Source: an uncultured Clostridia bacterium (GTDB lineage Bacteria > Bacillota > Clostridia > Lachnospirales > CAG-274). Taken from it: a stretch of 64,000 nt of DNA. Below the pieces are notes generated by a model that had not been told where the DNA came from, searched no databases, and saw only the letters and a list, made by a program, of their open reading frames with translations. Both the position numbers and the translations under genes were made by a program. Of the stretch, positions 54,901 to 61,929 are shown one piece after another. How positions within the stretch are numbered: position 1 is the first letter of the stretch; the number at the start of each line of letters is the position of its first letter. The DNA lies in assembly GCA_947630725.1 (NCBI GenBank), contig CANRIS010000002.1:186001-250000 (forward strand). The letters run 5' to 3'.

Positions 54901-55089
54901 ATTAAATTCCGCCTCGGCAAGATACTCCTTTTCGCCGTCCTTGACCTTCCCCGCAAAGTTAAGCCTTTCGCTGCTGACAAGCCTTACTCCTGCGACCTTT
55001 CCCTCTTCGGCAAGCTGTCTGCCCGTGAAAAACTCGTATCCGTTGTTTATAAATTGTCTTATGATAAATTCGCTCAGCTTCAGTTCCAA
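51910..55089 (-). CDS. SNF2-family helicase with N-terminal SWIM zinc finger
   Basis: 1059 residues. A SWIM zinc finger (CSCTC then CRHAAALL, about residues 72-90) and a bacterial SNF2-associated region (about 100-560) precede the Swi2/Snf2 ATPase: DDMGLGKTVQLISFL (motif I, about 623), ADEAQNIKN (II), LTGTPFENNLGELWSIF (III), ILFSQFTSML (IV), and MAQASDRAHRFGQ (VI). The family translocates on DNA; bacterial members of this type have no settled role. The start is TTG at 55089, after AAAGGA. It ends 20 bp from the terminator. It is followed upstream by the 1701-residue gene on the same strand, 233 bp away. Confidence 0.93.
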   Translation of the reverse strand: MELKLSEFIIRQFINNGYEFFTGRQLAEEGKVAGVRLVSSERLNFAGKVKDGEKEYLAEAEFNIKGQPSDCSCTCQNTGRCRHAAALLFRLMNDRGERTWDLSTNYVASKNLLNMFEKHRLNRLKKLTAAASGGLRLEPVFYFERDRIEMELYISRAAGQKRPVEDIFAFASEIDRNTGKNFREYKYNISSFDSTGRQILGLMYNRAEIKAGFIALERLNEDKSRFILEGPVLDDFFDCFLKKRLPVCADGEVVYVDLEVGEPPAGVAFSVSEGRAALKKQFSSERIYTSASYGYILIGRKLFRTSAEYALVMKDIEAAFEINNNADIVFETSDLGKLVDYGIPVLKEMSILENSGAVYEKLNRIPFGAQIFIETRGKSICGKVRFVYGDTVIDYNDKRAFREFRDDRAETVFRLVLEEMGFFDSGSEGFILSGDEQIYGFLRYGLNALGKNAEVFLSDSMKELKKSAEKVINIGIRYEGRLLDIDFDVDTIDIGEMEAVLEAYEERKRYFRFSDGRYLSLEGNTAFLKLVNYFDPSKKALKEGRMTADPSRLMVIDSFFDENDKRLINMDKKARRLSLGMKEIRNSDYALPKVYEPILRDYQKKGFRWLKAIGECGLGGILADDMGLGKTVQLISFLYDRYKTNTCETRPSLVICPTSVIFNWEAELENFGCGLEFEIVYGSREKRQRLLKKHTNVFVTSYEALRRDAEIYENMEFFAVIADEAQNIKNHSTKVFSAVTSIDGEVRLALTGTPFENNLGELWSIFRFVLPGYLGSSRRFSAVFEKPVMKKRDMDKIRELKKLISPFILRREKGDVLKDLPEKTENYRYMFMTEEQGRLYRAELLKARGIIKTDFGSDKTNRIKILSEITKLRQICCHPSLFLEGYKGRSGKLEYLMENIDGLIKKEHKILLFSQFTSMLSIIKERLSLKGYDFYYIDGATPADKRLEYVNSFNTGDKIKIFLISLKAGGTGVNLTGADVVIHFDQWWNPAVMAQASDRAHRFGQIRRVQVYNLITKDSIEEKILKLQNKKKQLFKDVLDMEGGFLDNMSREEILELFS

Positions 55090-55259
55090 TTTCTTTTTCC
55101 TTTCGTTTAAGGCGCATATACCGCAGTATGCTTTATATCTGCGATTGCGCCTGCTTTTGCTTTTTCATTATACCATAAATTTGCCAAAAAAATTGTTACT
55201 GTTTTATTACATTTTCCCCATACTATCTGCGCCGTAAGCCTGAGCAGCAAAACAGCAAG

Positions 55260-55282
55260 AAAGCCCAGTTATTCTGAGCTTT
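55260..55282 (-). terminator. Hairpin after the 1701-residue gene
   Basis: On the minus strand AAAGCTCAG-AATAA-CTGGGCTTT (9 bp with one G-U pair), followed by a T-rich stretch. A probable terminator between the large gene and the helicase gene. Confidence 0.6.
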
Positions 55283-55322
55283 CTTTGCATATCGCAGTAT
55301 TTTAAGGTGCATTTTTATACTA

Positions 55323-58300
55323 TCAGTGATTCATTTGGACGGTGTTTTCGGCTGTCGGGCTGTTCTGCACAGGAGCAGTCACTCTCTGATTTTGATTGCC
55401 GGGATGCGTAAGGTTCTGCATTTCGGTCAGACTTCTGGTCACTGTCGTGTTTGCTGTCGGCTGCGGATTTGCTGTCGGCTGTCCGTTTGCTGTCGGCTGT
55501 CCGTTTGCTGTCGGCTGCGGGTTCGCTGTCGGCTGTCCGTTCGCTGTCGGCTGCGGGTTTGCTGTCGGCTGTGGATTCGCTGTCGGCTGTGGATTCACTG
55601 TCGGCTGTGGATTCACTGTCGGCTGTGGATTCGCTGTAGGCTGCGGGTTTGCTGTCGGTTGTGTGCTTGCTGTCGGCTGTGGGTTCGCTGTCTGCTGTCT
55701 GTTCGCTCTCATCTGATTGTTCATTGCCGCTTGTCTTGCAGCCACTGCTCGTCTGTATGCCTGACTTTGATGGGCGCGGCTAAACATTGCATCGATCTGG
55801 CGGGCGGTATTGCCAAGCGAATCATTAAGGTATTTTGCCGAACTTGCGGCCTGTTGGTTCCTCTTTGCTACCACCTCTTTAATATTTTCCATTTCATTAT
55901 ATTTTGCCATATCCTCTTTATATCTTTGCACTTCTTCCTGATTTTTCTTTATAGCTTCGGGTTTTGAAAAGAACTTTCGTATAACCCCGAATTCACTTAC
56001 TTTTTCGGGTTTTTTGTTTACTATGGCGCTTGTGTCTATATTAAACGGTATAAGCATACCGTCCCTGTCCTTTATCTGAATGAAGTTGTTTCCGGTGCCT
56101 AAGTATGACTTCTTCATATGGTCAAGCAAGGTCGCCGAGCGCTGATGAAGGGCATCAAGAAATTGATTGCTTGTGATTTCATTGCCGTGGAGCCTGTATT
56201 GTTCGCCCAACGGTCTGCCGTTTATATAGATCATATCCAAAGCCTTGTTATAAAGAGCCAGGTTGTCCTGAGTTTTTTCAGCCGAAACAGGCACGCCCGT
56301 AAGTCTTCTGAAAAATTCTTCGGGTCTGTCGCTCAGCTTGGAAAACTCCGAATAGCTTATGGTCGTTAATCTTTTGATATTGTTATTCTTGAACTCCTCG
56401 GAGAGGTCTGCATATCTCTTGTTTCTGTCTTCGGGGGTTTCGATACAGCCTTTCCTGTCAAAAACTCTGGCTTTCTGGTCATAGTTGCCCTTGGCATCGA
56501 TCTCCGCCTGAACGGCTGCGGCCTCTTTGTTTGAAGTACGGCTGTCCGACCGCTTTGTCATATACTCATAGCGGCTTTCAAAATACTTCATCTGCTCTCT
56601 CGGCGCTACGCCCCTTAAAATATTGACCTTGTCCTTTCTGACATTGATCTTTTCAAAGCTGTCGCCTATATCAAGCATAACCTTTGCATTTACGCAGTTG
56701 TTTTTAACGCTTTCTTTGTCGCTGAAATCCACATAAGGCACACTACGCCTCAGATACATTTCGCTCATTCTTTTGAGAGTAGGATATATGACGTCATCAT
56801 ATTTGGCTCTGCCCTCGGGAGAGCTCATATCAAGGGTCTCTCCGTCCATCTGAGGAGGCGAAAAGATATTACAGAAGTTTCTGCCTGCTTCCCTTCTTGC
56901 AGCCTTCATTTCGGGGGAGTCCTCTAAAATCCTGTCCGGAGAGTAGCCCTCGCTCATCATATAGGTGATCATTATATCCGCTTTTCTTTTTTCGTCTTTC
57001 GGGATACCCACTTTTTCGAGATTGGTCTTTACTTCGTTCTCTCTGTCGGTGAACGCCATAAAATCCTTAAACACCATTGCTTTTTTGCTTGGAATACTTT
57101 CGGGATCCCGTTGGTTTTCAAACCGACTGAAGGTATCCTCTATGTCCCTTCTGAAGTTGTTCACAAAGGAGTTTGTATTTATGAGCCTTTCTCTGCAGGC
57201 TTCTCCCGGTCTGCCGCCTGCCTGCGCAAGTTCCATTGTTCTTTCGGCTACTATGGCGAGAGGTCTTGCGTTTACGGAATTTTCGTCCATAACGGTAATG
57301 ATGTCGCTCTTTTTCGGGTCAAGCAGCTCCTTCAGCTTTTGGGCGACATTTTCTTTGTTGAAATCGTTCGGGCTGAAATATGAGGATATGTTTTTTCCGT
57401 TTACATAGATTTTGCCCAGAAGAGCGGTCTCATTTTCGGGGGTGACAGCTCTTCCCAAAACAGTCTTAAGCAGCTCATCGCCATCTTTTTTGAGTACATC
57501 GCTTATAAACCTCATATTGGATACGGTTCTCATATTTGCGAGAGTGGTTTCTTTATAGACCAGATCCCTTGCCTTTCTGAGCCTGTCATCAATACTCATG
57601 GCAGACTTCGCCGAATAGTTCTCAAGCTCGCCGAATTCTCTGCCCAATACCTGCTTATACGTTATTTTTCCTTCGTTTTCGGAAGCGATCCTTATAGTAC
57701 ACTTTCCATCGGACTTAAGCTGTTTTTCAATGAAATCCTTGGATCTCAAAAGACACTTTTCAATGCCTTCTTTTTCAAACGAAGCCTTTATATCCTTTTC
57801 GGTGCCTATGACGTGGCGGTTAACATATATTTTTGAAAGGGCGTCCATAACCTGTTCAAAGGACGAATTTTTGTCAAGCTCTTTTCCCGTAAGCTCATTT
57901 ATATACTTATAGACGTCATTATCCTTCGGCTCATGCAGATACCTGTTTGAGCCTGCCATCTCTCTGAGCCTTTTTATCTCGTCAAATGACTCATAATAAG
58001 ACTGAATATTAAAATTTTCGATCTCGGTACGGGCAGCTTTCAATGTTTTGTCATCAAGAATACCCAGCTTCGGCACGTTTTCGGAATCATTGTTTCTGAT
58101 GTTCCGCATTTCGTTATAGCTGCGGCGGATGTCATGAAGCATATGGACATGCTCGATACTCTGTCGCGCCACTTCATTAAGCTCTCTTAAATTTTCAGCG
58201 TTTGCCATAGGCAAAACAGAACGATAGCCATATCTCTCCGAATATGTGAATATCTTTCCCTGATTTTCTTTGTCCCTGAAGATCCTGTCAATTTCTTCTG

Positions 58301-60428
58301 CGAGCATATTGTCGGGAGTATCTTCTACCAAGTCCTTAAGCACTTTTCCGTTTACAAGCACATTTTCCGAAAAAGTCCTGAGCATCTGTCCTTGGTTTGC
58401 GGGCGTAATAGTGTCTCCTGTAAGATCCGAAAGAGCCTCGTATGCCGTTGTCCCTCCGTATACATCACTCCACGAAACTTCGTTATTGAATCTGTCTACC
58501 GCAAGGCCGGTATTTATTTCTGCGTATATGCTCCTCGAAAAATCTCTTAAGTTTGACATCGACTTGTCAATGAGCTCCTGTGACGCTCCCGGAGGCAAAA
58601 CACATCGGAAATCATCCATAACGTCACCGTCGTTAATGTAGTCCGCCCTATTTGAATGTACGGCTCCGTCATTGATGCGTTCTCTTATTTTTTCGGCATA
58701 GCGGTGAATGTTTCTTGCAGCGGCGGCAGCGCTGTATTCCATATCGGTTTCTGCAGCATTTGCAAGCTTTTTTCCATCTACATATGTATGGTCAATGCTG
58801 TTTAGCAAATCGTTGTAGATGGTTCTCATATCATTTCCTTCATCAATTACTTGATAAAAGCCCGAAGCTCTCTGAATAAGCCTAATATCTCTTGTTCTGC
58901 TGTTCAGAATAGCCTCCTTGCGCTGTCTTTCTTCCCGGCTGTCTCCATCCGAAATGACAATTTCCTCTCCGTTGTCCTCGATCGTTTCTTCGGGAGGAAG
59001 CTGCTGAAGATATGAGGCCTCATCTTCATCCAGCAGGAGCTCTCTGCCTCTCACGCCGTTTCGTATACTGTTATAGTTTCGGGCTTCGCTTTCGGCGATC
59101 CTTCTCTTTCTGTCATTATAGCTTATAAACCTGCTGCTGTACTGATTCTCGGGGTGTTCGCTGTAAGAAAAACGAAGGGTAATGGGTCTCATAGAGCCAT
59201 TGTCGTTCAGAACGCCTACAAAGCTCCGGTTGTCTACGCTGAGAGCCGCTTTTAATTCAGCCGCAGCACTATCCAATCTGCCGCTGTACTCTGAGAGATC
59301 TGTGCCGTTTATATAGATATTTTTTAAAACATCGTCTATCGGAGAATCGCTGTTTCCTGCAATTTGTCTCAAAAATTGTTCGGGATCGGCCGAAAACATC
59401 ATAGGGTTGATGCTGTCATTGATATTCAAGCCTCTGCGTGAGTTGTTTTCGGGCGCCGTATATTCGGGGTCAAACAGGGCGGCATACTGCGAATAATCAT
59501 TCCTGACAGCGCCGTTTTCAATAGCGGCGCTTATATAATCCCTGCCGTTTGTAGGTACGATTTCGCCGGGCACAGAGCCTATATTGTTCATCGGCGTATT
59601 TGCATAATCGGCGACATTGGCATTTTCGACAAATCTCTTATAGCCCGATATACGTCCGAGGGCTTTTCTGAGGTCGGACTCTTTTTGTCTTAATTCGTCT
59701 TGTTTTTCTTCATCATAATTTTCATAGGTGGTTTCTTCGGTCAGGGGTTCTTCATTTATGAAAGCCTGAGTCGAAAAAACATCTATAAAGCTTTCTGCCA
59801 GAGCAGCCATATTTCTGTGGGCTCTGCCGTTTTCCATAGAGTCCCTTATAGGATCTCTTCCCGACAGGTTTTCGGGTATAAAATCTCTGAATGCGGTTTC
59901 AAAAAATACCTCTTCAACACCTGCCGTCATATCGCTTTCAAGCCTTGCCCTGTTGACATAGCTTTCAAGATTGTCTTTTGTAAAGCCCTCATCGAGATCG
60001 GGAAGAACAAGCTTTCGCCGGTCAAGCATATTCTTCATAGCCAGAATGTTGGCGTGTCTTCTTTCTCTGAGCATGGTGGGGGTTTCGTTCGGCTGCAGCG
60101 AAAAAGTCTTGTGAAACTCCTCCGTCAGTCTGTTTTTTTCCTCCTGCGCCTGCTGCGAGTCAGAAAAAAGAACATCCTCCGACATACCCTTATACACATA
60201 CCACGCCTTAAGAAAGCCGTTCATTGTGTTTCTGTCGCTCATAAATCTGTTGCCGGAGCCAAGGCCGTATCTTGATCCGTCTATGGATCCGTCTGCATTT
60301 TTAAACAGTATGCGAGCCATTTCGTCCGTTTCTCTTTTTTGTCTTTTTACCGCCTGTTCTTTGTAGCTGCCTGCAAAGGCAAATATATCGTCTCTTTCTC
60401 CCTGTTGTATTTTTATAAATTCTGCCAT
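55323..60428 (-). CDS. 1701-residue repeat protein of unknown function
   Basis: No signal peptide and no membrane helix, so cytosolic or exported by another route. Rich in Arg, Glu, Asp and Asn. By eye a module recurs at about 350-420, 665-740, 840-925, 985-1060 and 1370-1465 (a weaker one near 540-560): an LTG- or LG-rich start, a [IV][YL][VI]NG[KR]xL signature (IYINGTDL, VLVNGKVL, IYVNRHVI, IYVNGKNI, IYINGRPL), then a strand pattern near VxDxxGxxxPI. The C-terminus (about 1560-1690) has a positively charged Ala/Arg/Gln stretch and about 14 copies of a PQPTAN-like hexapeptide. GGAGG precedes the ATG. I do not recognise a family. Confidence 0.85.
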   Translation of the reverse strand: MAEFIKIQQGERDDIFAFAGSYKEQAVKRQKRETDEMARILFKNADGSIDGSRYGLGSGNRFMSDRNTMNGFLKAWYVYKGMSEDVLFSDSQQAQEEKNRLTEEFHKTFSLQPNETPTMLRERRHANILAMKNMLDRRKLVLPDLDEGFTKDNLESYVNRARLESDMTAGVEEVFFETAFRDFIPENLSGRDPIRDSMENGRAHRNMAALAESFIDVFSTQAFINEEPLTEETTYENYDEEKQDELRQKESDLRKALGRISGYKRFVENANVADYANTPMNNIGSVPGEIVPTNGRDYISAAIENGAVRNDYSQYAALFDPEYTAPENNSRRGLNINDSINPMMFSADPEQFLRQIAGNSDSPIDDVLKNIYINGTDLSEYSGRLDSAAAELKAALSVDNRSFVGVLNDNGSMRPITLRFSYSEHPENQYSSRFISYNDRKRRIAESEARNYNSIRNGVRGRELLLDEDEASYLQQLPPEETIEDNGEEIVISDGDSREERQRKEAILNSRTRDIRLIQRASGFYQVIDEGNDMRTIYNDLLNSIDHTYVDGKKLANAAETDMEYSAAAAARNIHRYAEKIRERINDGAVHSNRADYINDGDVMDDFRCVLPPGASQELIDKSMSNLRDFSRSIYAEINTGLAVDRFNNEVSWSDVYGGTTAYEALSDLTGDTITPANQGQMLRTFSENVLVNGKVLKDLVEDTPDNMLAEEIDRIFRDKENQGKIFTYSERYGYRSVLPMANAENLRELNEVARQSIEHVHMLHDIRRSYNEMRNIRNNDSENVPKLGILDDKTLKAARTEIENFNIQSYYESFDEIKRLREMAGSNRYLHEPKDNDVYKYINELTGKELDKNSSFEQVMDALSKIYVNRHVIGTEKDIKASFEKEGIEKCLLRSKDFIEKQLKSDGKCTIRIASENEGKITYKQVLGREFGELENYSAKSAMSIDDRLRKARDLVYKETTLANMRTVSNMRFISDVLKKDGDELLKTVLGRAVTPENETALLGKIYVNGKNISSYFSPNDFNKENVAQKLKELLDPKKSDIITVMDENSVNARPLAIVAERTMELAQAGGRPGEACRERLINTNSFVNNFRRDIEDTFSRFENQRDPESIPSKKAMVFKDFMAFTDRENEVKTNLEKVGIPKDEKRKADIMITYMMSEGYSPDRILEDSPEMKAARREAGRNFCNIFSPPQMDGETLDMSSPEGRAKYDDVIYPTLKRMSEMYLRRSVPYVDFSDKESVKNNCVNAKVMLDIGDSFEKINVRKDKVNILRGVAPREQMKYFESRYEYMTKRSDSRTSNKEAAAVQAEIDAKGNYDQKARVFDRKGCIETPEDRNKRYADLSEEFKNNNIKRLTTISYSEFSKLSDRPEEFFRRLTGVPVSAEKTQDNLALYNKALDMIYINGRPLGEQYRLHGNEITSNQFLDALHQRSATLLDHMKKSYLGTGNNFIQIKDRDGMLIPFNIDTSAIVNKKPEKVSEFGVIRKFFSKPEAIKKNQEEVQRYKEDMAKYNEMENIKEVVAKRNQQAASSAKYLNDSLGNTARQIDAMFSRAHQSQAYRRAVAARQAAMNNQMRANRQQTANPQPTASTQPTANPQPTANPQPTVNPQPTVNPQPTANPQPTANPQPTANGQPTANPQPTANGQPTANGQPTANPQPTANTTVTRSLTEMQNLTHPGNQNQRVTAPVQNSPTAENTVQMNH
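55453..55700 (-). repeat. 18-bp tandem repeat coding PQPTAN-like hexapeptides
   Basis: About 14 units of an 18-bp sequence of the type GCTGTCGGCTGCGGGTTC (plus strand), with point differences between units. Encodes the low-complexity C-terminal tail of the 1701-residue protein. Units are a multiple of three, so gain or loss of copies keeps the frame. Confidence 0.9.
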
Positions 60429-60624
60429 AAGTATGCCTCCTTTATATTGGATTATAATTCCTATATTTCTGTTATCTATATTTTATCAAAACAAAACAGA
60501 TTTTCAACACTTTAGACGCAAACAGTCTCTCAGGTGTCACAAACAACAAGTTTTCAGCGTGTCGAAAAGATAAGCGACTTCATTTGGATAAAGGCATATT
60601 TTCTTTTTCAAAGAAATAAAGACG

Positions 60625-60660
60625 ACAAAAAAAGAGATCCTTCGTTTCCGAAAGACCTCT
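60625..60660 (-). terminator. Terminator after gapA
   Basis: An imperfect hairpin on the minus strand (AGAG outer arms and a CTTTCG/CGAAGG inner stem) followed by seven T. Two mismatches in the stem, so moderate strength. Confidence 0.55.
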
Positions 60661-60692
60661 TTCTGTGTTTAAAGCTTTGTCACGATCAGGTA

Positions 60693-61706
60693 TCAGCCTA
60701 ATTCTGCGAAATATTTGATCGTTCTTACCATCTGGCTGGTATATGAGTTTTCGTTGTCATACCACGAAACAACCTGAACCTCATAGAGATCGTCAGCTAC
60801 CTTTGAAACCATTGTCTGTGTAGCGTCAAAAAGTGAGCCGTATGTCATACCTATAACGTCTGATGAAACGATCGGATCTTCATTGTAGCCGAAGGATGCG
60901 GAAGCTGCTGCCTTCATAGCTGCGTTGATGCCGTCAACAGTTACATCGCTGCCCTTTACAACTGCTGTAAGGATAGTTGTTGAACCTGTGGGAACGGGCA
61001 CTCTCTGAGCCGAACCGATGAGCTTGCCGTTAAGCTCGGGGATAACAAGGCCGATAGCCTTTGCAGCGCCTGTAGAGTTGGGAACGATGTTGATGGCTGC
61101 GGCGCGGGCTCTTCTGAAGTCGCCCTTTCTGTGAGGACCGTCAAGAACCATCTGGTCGCCCGTATAAGCATGGATCGTGGACATAATACCCGACTGGATC
61201 GGAGCATAGTCGTTGAGAGCCTTAGCCATGGGAGCGAGGCAGTTTGTTGTACAGGATGCAGCCGAAATGATCGTGTCGTCCTTTGTGAGAGTGTTTTCGT
61301 TTACGCTGAATACGATAGTGGGAAGATCGTTGCCTGCGGGAGCAGAAATAACGACCTTCTTTGCGCCTGCGTCAATATGAGCCTGAGCCTTAGCCTTTGA
61401 TGTATAGAAGCCTGTACATTCAAGAACTACGTCAACGTCAAGCTCTCCCCAGGGAAGCTCTGCTGCGTTAGCCTTTGCATAAATCGTGATCTCTTTTCCG
61501 TCAACGGTGATGGAGCTTTCGCCTGCCTCAACTGTGCCTTTGAATCTGCCCTGAGCCGAATCATACTTTAAAAGATGAGCGAGCATAGCGGGGCTTGTGA
61601 GGTCGTTGATAGCTACAACCTCATAACCGTCAGCATGAAACATCTGTCTGAAAGCGAGACGACCAATACGTCCGAAACCGTTAATTGCAACTTTTACATT
61701 AGCCAT
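60693..61706 (-). CDS. gapA: Glyceraldehyde-3-phosphate dehydrogenase, type I
   Basis: 337 residues. NAD-binding N-terminus ([17 protein letters not shown]), the catalytic Cys in [10 protein letters not shown] (about residue 153), and the C-terminal [18 protein letters not shown]. Glycolytic oxidation of glyceraldehyde 3-phosphate. AGGAGG precedes the ATG. Codon usage looks more restricted than its neighbours, as expected for a highly expressed gene. No pgk or tpiA is adjacent; the transcript looks monocistronic with its own promoter and terminator. Confidence 0.98.
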   Translation of the reverse strand: MANVKVAINGFGRIGRLAFRQMFHADGYEVVAINDLTSPAMLAHLLKYDSAQGRFKGTVEAGESSITVDGKEITIYAKANAAELPWGELDVDVVLECTGFYTSKAKAQAHIDAGAKKVVISAPAGNDLPTIVFSVNENTLTKDDTIISAASCTTNCLAPMAKALNDYAPIQSGIMSTIHAYTGDQMVLDGPHRKGDFRRARAAAINIVPNSTGAAKAIGLVIPELNGKLIGSAQRVPVPTGSTTILTAVVKGSDVTVDGINAAMKAAASASFGYNEDPIVSSDVIGMTYGSLFDATQTMVSKVADDLYEVQVVSWYDNENSYTSQMVRTIKYFAELG

Positions 61707-61780
61707 TTCTGAATTCCTCCTAAATAGTTTCTCCTTTGTTATACACTATTATATAAATGGTTTGCCCATTTCATAATAGT

Positions 61781-61808
61781 ATTATAACATAAAATTTTCC
61801 AAAATCAA
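61781..61808 (-). promoter_or_regulatory. Sigma-A promoter of gapA
   Basis: On the minus strand TTGATT (61803-61808), 16 bp, TATAAT (61781-61786). The leader between it and the ATG is about 65 nt and AT-rich. Confidence 0.65.
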
Positions 61809-61929
61809 ATAGATATTTAGCATTTTTGAAAAAATATATATTTTACTTAAAAATTTATACAAACAGGGCTCAATTTATGTTAATTGCTTATAAAAAAGTC
61901 CTTGTTTTTTTGTTCTGCGCCGCATATTT

